A DNA stretch of 64,000 bases from assembly GCA_022264855.1 (NCBI GenBank), contig JABYQU010000033.1, positions 62,001-126,000 on the forward strand, given 5' to 3'. How positions within the stretch are numbered: position 1 is the stretch's first letter; every line of letters begins with the position of its first letter. Below, piece by piece: positions 50,568 to 62,971 of this stretch. Below the pieces are notes generated by a model. That model saw only the letters and a list, made by a program, of their open reading frames with translations, did no database searches and had not been told where the DNA came from. The DNA is from Lenzites betulinus (Eukaryota > Basidiomycota > Agaricomycetes > Polyporales > Polyporaceae). Both the position numbers and the translations under genes were made by a program.

Positions 50568-51933
50568 ATGACGCTGACAATTCAGTCTAAGCTCAAGGTA
50601 TGTGACGCTACATGCTCTTCACCGCTCAGTGCGTGCACTGACTACTACTCCCGCTCAAGCTGCGCGACGGAAATGAAATCCCACTCATGGGCTTCGGTAC
50701 GCTCACTAGAACTGCATCGTGCAAGGCTGCACTCGATAACTGAATCACGAACCCTGGTAGGAACTTACGAAATGGAAGGCAAGGAAGCCTACAACGCCGT
50801 TCGCTGGGCCCTAGAGGTGGGCCGTTGTATTACTCTGTTTGACCCGCACCCACCAACCACCCACGATCACCCCCGCGCCCTCCGATAGGCAGGCTACCGC
50901 CACATTGTACGTGCCCACCCCCGATTCCTACCTTCGGACGCGGATCCGCACCTGCATAGGCGCACCCGCTGATCACACCCTCGGGTCCGCGCACCCCGTA
51001 GGACTCCGCGGAGTGGTACTACAACGAGGCGGAGTGTGGACGTGCGATCCGCGACTTCTGCGCCGCCACGGGCACACCGCGGGAGGCAATCTTCTTCACT
51101 ACGAAGCTGATGAGCAACAACGGCTACGCCGCCGCCAAGACGGCGCTCCGCACATCGCTGAAGAAGAGCGGATTCGACTACATTGACTTGTACCTGATCC
51201 ACAGCCCCATCGGGGGCCCACAGCGGCGCGCCGACAGCTGGCGGGCCGCTATGGAGGGTAAGGCCGAAGGTCTGGTGCGGAGTATCGGCGTGAGCAACTA
51301 CGGCGTAAGGCACTTGCAGGAAATGGTCGATGCAGATGTGGAGTTGCCTGCGCTGAACCAGGTTAGGCTCTAGCACTCCTAACGACACCCATTTTCCTGA
51401 TTGATGATAGATTGACCTGCACCCGTTCATGACGCGTAAGGATATTGTGGACTTCTGCCAGAAGCACGACATCGCGCTTGAGGTGAGTTGTGCTGAATGA
51501 GCAGCGCGCAGCCTACTAACGCAAGAAACTCCTCTTGCTTTGTACAGGCGTGGGCTCCTCTCGTACGCGGACTTCGGTTTCGTCATCCAAAGATCGTCCA
51601 GCTCTCCAAAAAATACAACAAAGGGCCCGCTCAAATCCTCCTTCGCTACTCATTGCAGAAGGTACAAGTTCTGCTCACTGTTTGATAATATCAGCTGCCT
51701 TACACTTTGTTACGAAGGGATATATCCCGCTTCCCAAATCTGCTTCCAAGGCCCGAATCGAGAGCAACATACAGGTCTACGACTTCGAGTTAACGCACGC
51801 GGAAATCATCGAGCTGGATGCTCTGGATGAATGTAAGCACCCATTCAGCGCTCGTCACTGTTTCTTCTGTTGACCGTGTACTCCCCCAACTGCAGATCTG
51901 GTGACGGATTGGGACCCGACAAATTCTCCGTGA
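50568..51933 (+). CDS. Aldo-keto reductase
   Basis: NAD(P)H-dependent oxidoreductase of the AKR TIM-barrel family. Nine exons: 50568-50597, 50660-50696, 50761-50816, 50889-50906, 51002-51361, 51411-51482, 51548-51661, 51718-51832, 51896-51933; 279 residues. The catalytic tetrad is complete: Asp and Tyr in IDSAEWYYNEAECG, Lys in FFTTKL, His in LYLIHSP. The cofactor-binding region reads IPLPKSASKARIESN near the C-terminus. Strand-end motifs SIGVSNYG and LNQIDLHPF are typical. One exon is only 18 nt. The start MTLTIQSKLK and the end DWDPTNSP fit small fungal AKRs. Substrate unknown. The 3' end is 98 bp from the convergent arrestin-like gene. Confidence 0.93.
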
Positions 51934-52031
51934 ATTCCAAGACGAAGTGTTTACATACAGTACTCATACAACAGAATAGCGAGTAGGACAAAACATATAT
52001 CATCAGGAGAGAAGAGTACGAAAGGTGAATT

Positions 52032-53682
52032 TCAGGTCTTGTACTCTGGCGGGATATATGACCGAGGACGAGGTGCCTGAGCGAATGCAGTCACGACACC
52101 AACCGGTTCTGTCAACAGGGGTTTCTTCGAATCGACATTCGGTGTGAACCCGACCACGCTCCAGCCGCGAAAGGCCAACTCGTACTGTGTGCGATGTTAG
52201 GGTGGGGCTTCGAAAATAGGACGGCGGCCAGGATTCACCTCGTGGCCATAGTGCAGAATCTGACAAGCAGGAACGAGTTCTTCCGGGATTATGAGTTCGC
52301 CCGCGAATACCTTCGTCTTGCCATTCAAACTGTCCTCTGAAGGCGTCCTCCACCACGAAGCATTCGCCCGATCGTATGACTTCACAATTACTTGCGTCGC
52401 GAGCCGCTCGGAGAAACGGGCCTTCTGTACGGCGTCGCCAAAGGTAATGCGCTGCACCAAGGTCATCCGTAGAGACTGCGGGGTAAGGAGGTCAAGCAAC
52501 TGCGGATTGTCGCACTTGACCGTGCACAAGAGGTGTATAGGCCCGCCTCGCGTGTAAGAGAGCTGTGAGTAAGGAGGGTCAGCCACACCTTTCGAGGAGC
52601 CATGAGAAGGCGCCAACCACTGACCGGTTTCGAGACGTGTATCTGTTCTCATAAGGTCACAGGAGTGAAGTGAGCACATACACCCATGGTTAGCTGCAAG
52701 ATAGCGCACTCTGCATTTCGCTTCGACAGGGATCGTTTTGAACAAAACGCCCCGCACTTTAACAGTATCGAGTGCTTTCCAGCCGTCAGGGTCGCCATCC
52801 GGCCCTACCAGGGGATGCTCTTCTTGATATGCAAGCTGGCGGATGATTGTGGGCGCACTCGGCCTGGCAAGAGGTATGTAAGTGAGGGGCACTGTGAGCC
52901 TGGAGCAAACGTTGTCAGAATGGCCGCTCGTCGCGTGAGCAGTAAAGCACGTACTTGCTGCCCGCCTTGAAGCCACCCCGGTTTAGGTTGACTATAAGCG
53001 TGTATTTCACGTGCACATTCGACTGTTCATCCGAAAAGCTGGGCGGGAGGCGGTAATTCGCCCGCTCGACTCGGCTGTCTGGGTTGATTGCAGACAGGAT
53101 GCTGACGCCTTTTGGGAGCCTAAGGGAGAACGGCCAGTCGTACCGCCCCTTGAGCTTGCCGCGTTTTAGAAAGGACATTGTGGGCAGGTCAGGACTCTGT
53201 TCGGCGGCGGAGTACAAGGTTTGGGACATGTAGAAGAAGTTGGACGTCGAATGCGAGAAGATGCTGAGTCTACCGTACAGCTGAGAGTAGGACGATATTG
53301 AGTCAGCGATATGCAACGTTGAGCGCAACGCACACGGTTCAAAGAATGTATGCCGTATGTGAATGCACGTGGGAACACTCACAGTGAGCGTAACCTCGTC
53401 AATGAGGACCTCCTTCTCCAGTTCAAGCGCCACAGACCCCGCTATATTCCCGCCCTGGTAGAACACCGGCGGGCCGTCTGCAGACTCCGCTCGGCTCAAG
53501 ACCGTCAACGTGAGCCATTGCGCTCCAGTTTTCTTGTCCGTCAGGTGGAAATGGTGTTCTTGCTCAGCGGGGGGAACGTCCCAGACCGCGGTAGTCGTGC
53601 GACTATAGCCTGGGAGCGGAGGCCGAGAGATATCCACTTGCGACGCAGCTGCAGAGCCCAGCGGATACTCCGGCAGAGACAT
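52032..53682 (-). CDS. Arrestin-related trafficking adaptor-like protein
   Basis: Arrestin-fold protein on the minus strand, about five exons. Beta-rich arrestin-N features: ALELEKEVLIDEVTLT, LKGRYDWPFSLRLPKGV, YRLPPSFSDEQSNVHVKYTL. The arrestin-C half starts near LSYTRGGPIHLLCTVKC. In yeast, such adaptors (ARTs) recruit the Rsp5/NEDD4 ubiquitin ligase to membrane transporters through PPxY motifs, triggering endocytosis. Here the protein ends RSYIPPEYKT, a C-terminal PPEY match; LPEY at residue 3 and LPGY near residue 24 are weaker variants. Start at MSLPEYPLG (53682). Its cargo is unknown. One intron in the middle (after EAKC) is in frame, so its removal is inferred. Confidence 0.85.
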
Positions 53683-55670
53683 ATATAATAGAATGGGCCG
53701 TCAGAGGTTGGGCAGCACGGTGGCGGACGGTGGTCAAAAGCGCAAGCTTGGTGCGCCCGATATCAACTGCGCATGGTGCTTCAAGGCACTTGGCGGCTTT
53801 CAGGTTCCCACTGTCTGGGCTACTACTACTAGTCTAATTCTGTCGACCGTGTAAGACCATGGAAAATGAAGCCCGAGTCTAGCATCAATAATTCGTGCTT
53901 ACCATCACCATCCGGCGGAATCCCGTCCATATGCTGCAGCAATAATGGCATGACTACTACAGGCTCTCCGAGAGTGACAGGGGTACAGCTGCGCAAAGCC
54001 AGGAGTCGCTGGAGTGATCTTGAGATGGAAATGTGAGTCCAAGGTGTAAAGCGCGAGTAGCGCCCACATTTCTTGACCAATCTGATGCTGATCCTTCTTT
54101 CGTCCTTCGTCTTGCCATGTACAACAACCTGCAACGATACTGACTTTAACGTCGTCTTCGTATGCAACTCGTTATGCATCGGCGCTGCTAAAAGAAACCT
54201 TGCAGCTACCTTGCCTTGCACATCCTGCTTATTACATAAATCTATGGCTGCTGGCACTCGTAACGAGCTTGTATCGATATCTGGTGCAAGTTCAGGCATA
54301 CATTATTCGCATCAGCTGCGTGCTGTGATATGTTTTCATGAAAACATATGCACGTACTAATTGTCATAGAATGTCTGTGAATTACACTGTGACGGACCCG
54401 CCGTGCATATACCTGGGGTGCAGATCGTGTTTCGGCCGCCCCTGGACCGCTACAGTCTTTTCATGGCCCATCCTCCCTTGGACTGTCATTGGGGTGTGAT
54501 CCCGAAGGCCCCCTCGAATCTATCCATAGTCACCAGACATTCCTTGAAGCTTCTATTCCATCCAGCGGTCTTGGGTCAGCGGGCCGCTGACAGAGGCCCT
54601 GAAGATGCAGTACACGCGCCTCCTCCCGAAGCCGTTGCACATGCGCCGCCCTCGCCTTTCGGCTGGTCTCGAGCCGGCTTATAGATGCTGGTGGCCGCTC
54701 AGGGCGTATGACCGATTACTTGGCATAGGTGGAGCATCCTGCTCAGAGTAGTAAGCAAAGCCTCGTGCTCAAAGCTTTTCTTAACTGTGCTGCGCCTGGT
54801 ATGTTTGTTTCCCATCTGTTCTGGATCAACTGAGAAACTTTGAATCGTAGATAATTTGACTAAAATTTAGATTGAAGCCTCAAGTCTTCATTTCTAGAGT
54901 ACATTAAATCAAGGCGATGAGTTTTGCGACCCGTGCGCCGTCTCGACATCGCCGGCGCCGGGAGGAAGGTAAGATACGTTCTTATAACGGCCTCACCTGG
55001 AACGCATGTTTACTTAGTCCTCAGAATATCGTTACGGCGCCCGTATTGCCCCTGGGAATGCCTCCAGGATGTCTCACATACCGTGCAGACATGCAATTTC
55101 CTGCTCAATGTCGATCAGCAGCAACGTTGCAGCCTGAAGTACCAGGTGAAAGACCTCGGGACTTCATTGCTCCCTTACGGAAGGGAAACCGCCAGCATGC
55201 CCTACTCGCTAAGTTTACATATGCACTTCGCCGCTTCCCATACACGTCTCGGAGGCTGACGACTGAAGTGCGGCCGCCTCTGTTCAATACCTACGGGCGG
55301 ATCACCGAGCTCGTAGTCCATCTACCATCAGTAGCTCTGTATTCATTAGGTTCGTCGCAGTATTTCAGGTTGCAAATGTGCCAAGGCCAGCGCTCAGATA
55401 CAGGGCAGACGCGTTCCATGGCTTCTCGATAGCAAAAGTTGCGCTGCGGCTGCTTTCGACGCTCACCCGGCCGGCTTCATTATCGCCTCTGCCTCAGCGC
55501 ATTCTATAGCCGCCAACGTTGCGCGCGGTCGGTGATTAATGAGAAGCCAAAAGGTTACGAACCCCTGATAGGCTCCCCCTCGTCGGCCCCGAACGTGGTA
55601 GACACCGGGAGTACATAAGTACGTCTTGGGGCCACCGTTTCGCGCTCATACTGAGGTAGCCATCCTTGAT
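53683..55670. other. Gene-poor region, 2 kb
   Basis: Overlapping plus-strand frames at 54917-55432 (171 codons, Arg-rich) and 54924-55259 have no motifs and cannot both be real. I see no supported gene. The right end is the promoter of the terpene synthase. Confidence 0.45.
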
Positions 55671-57031
55671 ATGCCACGAGCACCACGCAAATTCCTCCTT
55701 CCCGACCTCGTCTCGCACTGTCCATATCCACAGAGGATTAACCAACATGCGTCCAAAGTTGCCCGTGCCTCGGAGGTGTGGCTTCTTGCACAGGCGTGCT
55801 TCTCCCCGGACCACAGGGAGGCGTTCCTTGGTCTACACGCAGGAGAGCTCACAGCGGCATGCTACCCGGATGCGGACCCGGACAAACTCCAAGTGGCTTC
55901 TGACTTCATGAACTTTCTGTTCACCCTGGACGACTGGTCAGATGAATTTGACGCCGAGGACACCTACGGCCTCGCGGAGTGCGTCATGCGGGCGCTCGAC
56001 GACCCCGTGGGGTTCGAGACCAGCAAAGCTGCAGGGAAGCTCGCGAAAAGGTGCGTCGGGATCAACGCGCGTACTTTGTGGGCGATAGTTACAGGCGCTC
56101 ACGCAGGCCCCCCTTCCATTTCCTCAGCTTCTTTGGCCGGTATCGTCGGACCGCCGGGCCTGGCTGCACGCGGCGTTTCATAAATACCATGGACCTGTTC
56201 TTCAAGGCAGTTGCCCAACAAGCCAGGGACAGAGCGCGAGGAGACATTCCTTCCATCGAGGAGTATATTGCGCTGCGGTCTGACACGAGTGGCTGCAAGC
56301 CGTGCTTCGCGCTCATCGAGTACGCCGCGGGCATCGACCTTCCAGACGAAGTCATAGCGCATCCCACGATACAGTCTCTCGAAGAAGCCACCAACGCCTT
56401 AGTAACATGGTCCAACGTTCGTCGCAGGCTGTCCAAGGCTATTGCAATGCTATCCCCAACTGATGTGATACATTGCCAGGACCTCTTTTCGTATAACGTT
56501 GAGCAGGCTCGACAGGACTCCCACAACATGATCGCCGTGATCATGCACCAGCAGGACCTGGGCCTGCAAGAAGCGGTAGACGCCGTCGGAGTGCTCTGCA
56601 AGGCGTCCATCGATCGTTTTGAGGAAGATCGACGGCGCATCCCGTCCTGGGGCCCCGAGATCGACAGGGACGTTGCGACATACGTCCAGGGCCTGCAAAA
56701 CTGGATCGTGGGCTCCCTTCACTGGAGCTTCGAGTCGACGCGCTACTTTGGCAAGGACGGCGCGTCAGTTAAGAAACACCGCATCGTCAAACTCCTCCCG
56801 AAGCACGACGGTCGTCGTAAGTCGCTTTCCCTATGCAGCACCGCCCGTCTGTACACCCCAGGGCCGGTCTGTCAAGTTGACTTTCATACAGCCAGATCCC
56901 CGCGTCCTGATAGTCGAGCCGATTGGGCTAAAGGTCCGCGTCCTGGGGTCCTCCGGCTACTATCGCGCTCGAGACGAGCCTTCTCTTCTGTGCAGTTACA
57001 CTGCCGTCCTAGTAACTTGCCGTTGGTATAG
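55671..57031 (+). CDS. Class I terpene (sesquiterpene) synthase
   Basis: Cyclises a prenyl diphosphate, probably farnesyl diphosphate, in the cytosol. Exons 55671-56050, 56128-56416 and 56480-57031 give 406 residues. The aspartate-rich metal motif is DDWSDE (residues 87-92). The NSE triad is NDLFSYNVE (N223, S227, E231), restored exactly across intron 2, and the diphosphate-sensing RY pair is R311-Y312 in FESTRYFG. These are diagnostic of basidiomycete sesquiterpene synthases. The C-terminal tail after HDGR is doubtful: a GTAAGT donor near 56817 and an AG at about 56892 could remove some 25 codons without changing the stop. No cytochrome P450 or other tailoring gene lies nearby, so the product cannot be inferred. 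Confidence 0.92.
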
Positions 57032-57213
57032 ATAGACAGTTTTCCCTTTACTCGACAGTGGTCCCAGGCGAAGGTGTCGGCCGAGAGGACGAAAGGCCCC
57101 GAGATTCCGATTTGGATACAGTAGGTAGTACAAGATTAGACTTTCCTCCGGTCACTTCTGGTCGGCCCCATCGAGACAATAGATGGCCTTGTATATCGAT
57201 AAATGACCGGGGG

Positions 57214-58469
57214 TCACCGCTTGCCGCAACGCTCGACGACGTATTCCCGGGCCCTCTTCTGCTCCTGTCCGCCCACGCCTTCCATGTCTTCGGGCATTTC
57301 GCCGTCGACATTTGTCTGAGTATGTACCGTGGAGTCAGTGGCGGCGATTTGCGAGCACGACGCAGCACGACGCAGTGGGCTTACCCGTTCGCGGTCGGCG
57401 CCCGCCTGGATCAATAAACAAGCTGCTTCTGCGTGCGCAGATTCCATCGCAAGATGCAATGGGGTGTTACCTATGTATCGGGAACGTTAGCCCCAGTAAC
57501 GGATCGAGCAGTGGTAGTGGCGGCGATGACTGACCAACGCGGTCGGCGGTGTTCAGACGCGCTTTCGGAGAGCCTTCTATTGGCTTCAGGAGAAGGCTGA
57601 TGAACCCCGTAGACCCTGTAGTGGCCGCTCTGTGTCTACGAGAGGAGTTGCTTAGCTGGGCGGTTGACCTCAGCGTAGGAATTGGCTACTAACAGAGGCA
57701 ACTGATTGGCCCTATCTCTGGCGTTGATCTGAGGGAGCGTGAGTAGCCGCGGTGGAAATCCACGTTAGAACACGAACATCTGCTCCTCGTGCGATCAAGG
57801 TTTTGCCGATCTATGGAACATTTAGCGTGGAATCCAACTTATGGCACGCGCCACAGTAAGGTTCGAGTACCTCGACGCGAGACTTGGACGCAGCGTAGTG
57901 CCTATATCAGAGTGTGAGCATGTGAACAGTTCGCAGCTTTTGGGAGTATTTGTACAAAGGTGTTAGGCCTTTGTCGTTCCTTTGGTTCACGTCGGCCCCC
58001 GAACCCAATAATTCCGTCACCACCTCGTCGAAGCCGCCAGACGCTAGCCAAGAAAAGGGAACAAGGATGAAGTCAGAAGACGTGGTCGAGAGAAGTTTGC
58101 AAAGAGACACTTCTACCAGCGATGTGGAGGGGTGTCCAGGCGCCACTATCACTGCGGTTGACGTCGGCTCCTTGATCTATGAGATACCGGACTATGTCGA
58201 CAGACCCGGACGAGGCGGCCCAATGGAGAGGCGTGCGGCCATCCTGCGGAGTATTTAGGAGTGAGTGACGGCCGCAATTAAAGATTTCTAGATTTCTTTC
58301 TACAGTACCTCGTCGGGGGCATTCACGAGCTTTGGGTCCTGAGAAACTAGGGATCGGACAAGACCAAACTGCTCTGCACGGTGATTCGCATGGTGAGTGG
58401 GGTAGGCGCCGTTCAAAAACGACAGCACGAACTGTTCAAGGCTGCATTATGTACAGATGTAGTCGCCAT
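57214..58469 (-). CDS. NAS6: 26S proteasome assembly chaperone, ankyrin-repeat (gankyrin) family
   Basis: Homologue of yeast Nas6/human PSMD10, which binds the Rpt3 ATPase C-domain during assembly of the 19S regulatory particle. About nine exons. Exon 1 is short (58469-58433, [12 protein letters not shown]), and exon 2 (58373-58309) gives [15 protein letters not shown]. Ankyrin repeats follow in order: [100 protein letters not shown], then a C-terminal block ([20 protein letters not shown]) characteristic of fungal orthologues. Every junction uses GT..AG in phase. It is head-to-head with TFB2, 314 bp between start codons. Confidence 0.92.
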
Positions 58470-58783
58470 GGTGCCCCTTGCGCTGGGGTAGACTGGGGCG
58501 ATGTAGTGGCTGCAGGAGACAAGCAGGACGCGTATACGGAGCTGACGCGTCTGGAAATATAGGCGCCGTTCCCACACCCCGGGTGGCGGTGTTACGAGAA
58601 TGGGCATGGGCGCTTCCTCTATTCTTCTGGTTTGTGGCACCCACCATCACGCACGCCTCACGTGTACTGTTCCTGTCCCCGCTCCTTGCTCTCAGCGATG
58701 CTCAAACACACTTTAGGGTATCGTGAAGCTCTATAATACATCGCAACTCACGTCTACGACATCCATAGCGTCAGGCGCTAGAC
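58470..58783. promoter_or_regulatory. Divergent promoter region between NAS6 and TFB2
   Basis: 314 bp separate the two start codons, so both promoters must lie here or overlap neighbouring leaders. I see no clear TATA box. Confidence 0.5.
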
Positions 58784-60901
58784 ATGCCGTCAATTACAAT
58801 CAAAGCCGCAGAAGGCTCACAAGACGCAAGCGAGGGGACAGATGATGTGTCTCACAGCCTGATCGCATTCCTACAGTCTCAGTCACAGAACATGCTGACT
58901 AGACTTTATCAAAAACCGTCAGCATGCCTATCGATATTCAGGTCAGCTCTAAGTCGATGCGTGACGCGACTACGCTTCTAACCGTACTTTCAGATTGTTG
59001 AAACCCCTGGAGCGGCAACTCGCCATGAACCTCCTGTGGCTTGATTTGCCAATACCCCCGTCAACCATGTCAGCGTGGGTGACGCGTGAAGGGAAGAGGT
59101 AGGTTTTGTTACATGTATTGTGTATCGCTTAAATGACAACGTGTAGACCATACCAAGCTGCGCTGTCCACATTGGCGCGATTGCATATTCTGCCACTGTC
59201 AGCTACCAAACATTCTTTGAACCCTACTTTCAAGTCCAGCATGCGTCAAGCTATCACCGGCGGGTAAGTACTGCCGTGCGCAGTTGAATATATACATGGC
59301 CCACACGTCATCGTTCTATTGCAGCGGCACGAGCGGCAGTTTTGGGGTCCTCACGGAAAATGACGATAAGCACCCCCCACCAGAAGTTGATTCTTTGGAT
59401 GGATATGCTCTTGAGCGTTGGGAGGTACACCCAACTCCGACAAACGCGTGCAATACACCCACTCACACTACGTTAGACTATATTGTACTTCATGGTTTCT
59501 TCCGGAACAGGACAATTTGCCTCCAAGCCGTCGGCAGGCGTGCTGTACCTTTTGGAACGGAGCGGTCTCATGGCTCGCATACAGTGAGTGCCAACGACCC
59601 CTCTGTTTCTACTGTAGAATTCACTGCGAGAAGCGGCGCGTTGCAGATTACGTCCGCGGGGTTCCAGTTTCTTCTTCACCCGCCACACGTACAGCTCTGG
59701 GAGCTACTGCTGCAGTATCTTCAAATGGCCGAGGTCCGCCCTTCCTGGCACACCGCGGGAGAGTTACTGACAAGGTTATCCGCCTGCAGGAGAGGCAAAT
59801 GGACCTGGTAGAAGTGATCAGCTTCTTGTTGATGCTATCCACAACTGAACTGGGGAAGGTACTTGAGAATATGCCGTTCTCCCGCGATGATGACGCAATG
59901 ACCCCTGTCTTGGCCTAATAGGATTATTCCACGGAGAACTTGAGCCTCACGCAAAAGGCCATGCTGGAGGACCTTCGCGACTATGGGCTGATCAAGCAGC
60001 GCACCGTAAGCACAGTGCTCTCCTGGTTCTATCGGCTTATTTTTGACATAAAGTTCCCTCGATGTGCCGAAGGCGTCTTCACGGAGGTTCAGCCCGACTC
60101 GACTAGCAACAACACTGACGTCTTCGTCCCCCCCGCTTCCCACGTCTGCCGGTTCAGGGGAAGGATCACACGCTCAGGGGTTCATCGTCCTCGAGACCAA
60201 CTACCGCCTGTATGCGTACACAGGTGAGCCAATTCGCAATACCTCCAGCGCTGAAGTGTCACGGTAATACAGATAATCCGCTGCAAATTGCTGTCCTGAA
60301 TCTATTCGTGACGCTCAAGTCGCGATTCCCAAACCTCGTTATCGGTTCAATAACTCGCGATAGCGTCAAGAAGGCGCTTGCGAATGGCATCACCGCCGAC
60401 CAAGTAAGCATGGTCGTGTCCCATACATGAGGTCGATGGTTGCCGACGTCTGTCCGTCTAGATCATCAGCTATCTCGTCACGCACGCACACCCCCAGATG
60501 CGAAAAAATGTAAGTTTCGAACGTCGTCGGGGTTTCATCCTCCGAGACGCTCTGTTTACACGTCTTGCTCCAGCAACCCCTCCTCCCGGTCACCGTACAG
60601 GATCAAATTCGCCTCTGGGAGCTTGAGAAAAATCGCATGAAGTCGCAAGAAGGTCGCTCTTTCTGTCATATAAGCTCAACGACGTCATTGACCACGAGGA
60701 CTGATGTTCTTGCTGTCGGCAGGGTATTTGTATACCGCCTTCGCTTCCCAGGCCGACTACGAATACGTCCTGAACTATGCGAAGCAACTCGACGTCGTCT
60801 TATGGGAGAACGCCTCTCGACGGTGTTTCTTCGGCAGTGTGGAAGGACACGCTAACATTCGAGGGTTCATCGAGCGACGGCAGACGGCCGGGAATGCTTA
60901 G
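58784..60901 (+). CDS. TFB2: TFIIH subunit p52/Tfb2
   Basis: Core TFIIH subunit that anchors and stimulates the XPB/Ssl2 translocase in transcription initiation and nucleotide excision repair. Thirteen exons: 58784-58941, 58994-59098, 59147-59263, 59325-59424, 59477-59583, 59631-59733, 59790-59858, 59922-60005, 60073-60223, 60273-60403, 60462-60509, 60574-60652, 60723-60901; 476 residues. Family blocks in order: [72 protein letters not shown] region, [32 protein letters not shown], and [19 protein letters not shown] near the C-terminus. The acceptor of exons 6 and 9 was chosen to keep the conserved frame. Confidence 0.94.
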
Positions 60902-61207
60902 TGGGGATGTTTGTGCAGCCCGCCGGACACTTCCTACCTTGTCTGCCAGCTCGTGGACCCAATTGACGCATCACGACCGCCACATGCTTCTCGGAGACGG
61001 TGCTGCGACCTTCTGTTCTGACGGCGGCCGCTCCTCATTCGGACTGTTGGTTCCTGGAGCACGAGTGCACGGATTGGGAAATGTAACTGCTGCATACGAC
61101 GTGTGCTTCCAACCCTCTGAGCCTGCTCAAGAAGTCTATGTATCGAGATAGTCCGTACGGTGCGTGTCCGATCCTGAGTCCGTTTACGTCCTACGCTGCC
61201 GCCCCCA
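60902..61207. other. Convergent intergenic spacer
   Basis: 306 bp between the stops of TFB2 and the WOPR gene; both 3' ends must lie here. No gene seen. Confidence 0.6.
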
Positions 61208-62893
61208 CTAGCGGCCGGAATGTCCCCCATCTCCGCCGCCGTACCGCTGGTAGTGCTCGAGGCCTGCCGCGGGGGGCCCGCGCTCTATGGGATACGCGGG
61301 AACCGCGTGGTGGTGTCCCTGGGACGAATGGGGCAGAGCGCCTGCCTGGTCGTATTGCCACTGCATGGAAGGGTAGGAGCGTGTCCTGAGGTGGTCCCTT
61401 CCTCGGCCTCCTGGAAGGCTCGCAGCCGGGGAGAAGGCGATGGGTGGGGCAGATGCGAGCGACGGGCCGTGGATGGGGGAGCCTGTGGGAGACCAGGACG
61501 ACGTCGCGGTAGGGCTGCCGTCGGATCCTCCCTCAGCCATGCTCCGATGGGCGTCTGGCTGCATGGCGGACTGTATTGCGGCGTGCGAAGTCCAACTCCC
61601 GCGTCGCTCGTCGTACGTGTGACTGAGGTGGCCGGAGCCAGAATAGGGGGTGTTAGCGTACATCGCCGGCGCGGCCGTCGATGCTGTCATCGTGTCGAAT
61701 GCACCGTGGACGGAGGCGTGCCAGGAGGTCGGTGAGGCCGGGCCCCCGTTTCTGCGTGCATATGGGTGTGTCCGGTGCTGGGCCGGGACTACGAGTGGGG
61801 AGACTGCGGGCTGCGCGTGGGGAGAGCCGCCGCCGAGAGCGGTGTCGAGCGAGCCCAAACGACTCTGGCCATGGTAGTAGTAGCTGGACGGGTCGCCGCT
61901 ATGACGTGTGAAATGGCCGTGTGGCATCCCCGAGGAGTCCTCGCCCACTGGGGACGGCGGGACGCCGCTGTGTAGGCCGGGCGGCGAGTGTGGGCCAGGT
62001 GCGTGGACTGGGTGATTATCTATCGCATCTCTGTCACTTCTGACCAGCACCACAACGTAACAAGCGTCAGTGGGAGGTCGTCTAGGTTGGGATCTGCGCG
62101 AAGTACACACCTATGGGAACTCCCCGTGCCCATATCATGGGCTTCTTCAAGATTTGGCGGGTAGCGAAAGTTCGTCGACCGCGTGAGCTCCGGCGGTATA
62201 TCGATCGCCATGAGATCTGAACGGCTCGTAGGCCTTCGTAAAAGGCCGGTAGCTAGATCCTCCTGGGTGTAGTAGGAGATGAGGTGGTAGTCGGAACCGT
62301 CAATCTTCACCGTGATCGTCTGCTGACGAGCGAAATCAGGAGGCGGCTTCATGAACCTAACCAGAGCAATGACCTTCTTAATCAAACCCCGCGGTTTGTA
62401 GCTCAAGTGCGGCTCCGGCATATGCCCGGCGGGGGAGTACCCCGGCAGGTCCGCGAACTGGTTGGCGGTGCGTGCGCTCCGATCCGCGACTTCCCGGTAC
62501 AGCTAACCGAAAAGTCAGAACAGATGCCGCACTGGGGACAACGGGCGCACCAGGAAGTTTCCGGAAATGCGGGACTGCGACCATGCCAGGCCCTCGGTCC
62601 AGCGTTTGATGCCGCTCTCCTCGACGCTGAAGATGAACACAGCTCCGCTCTTGATCATGGTTCTCCGCTCGAAGTCGTTCAGGCGTCGGGTGACCCGGGG
62701 TATCAGTCCCCGGCGAGCTGCCTGGGGTGTCACAATGGCCCGCCCGGGAATTAGCGCGTACACGACATGGCTGGTCAGCGCACGCGGAAAGCGGGAGCAC
62801 ACGGCGTCGGACGCTGACCTCGATGAGCCGGAGGGCGTCCATGGTGGTGTCGACGAAACCCTCGAACAATGGAATGTCGGTGGACATGGCCAT
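61208..62893 (-). CDS. WOPR-domain (Gti1/Pac2 family) transcription factor
   Basis: Fungal regulator of the Wor1/Ryp1/Sge1/Gti1 family, which binds DNA through a bipartite WOPR domain and controls morphology, development or secondary metabolism. Five exons: 62893-62819, 62721-62551, 62502-62374, 62319-62111, 62039-61208; 471 residues. WOPRa: FEGFVDTTMDALRLIE, GLIPRVTRRLNDFERRTMIK, SGAVFIFSVEESGIKRWTEG, then the DNA-contacting WSQSRISGNFLLYREV. WOPRb: LSYKPRGLIKKTITVKIDG, DYHLISYYTQED. The C-terminal 270 residues are Ser/Pro/Gly/His-rich and probably disordered. An in-frame ATG at 62971 would add 26 basic residues; I chose 62893 because family members start close to the WOPRa block. Confidence 0.92.
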
Positions 62894-62971
62894 CGTGCTG
62901 GTGGTGGAGAGAGTCTTGGTGCGTGCAGGGGGGTGGGCGGAGCGTCGTAGGATGCGCTGCGCGACCCGCAT

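Noticed and set aside
54917..55432. 171-codon Arg-rich frame upstream of the terpene synthase
   Set aside because: Another overlapping frame is equally open, codon use is not convincing, and no domain is recognisable.
61220..61735. 171-codon plus-strand open frame
   Set aside because: Antisense to the Ser/Pro/Gly-rich tail of the WOPR protein.
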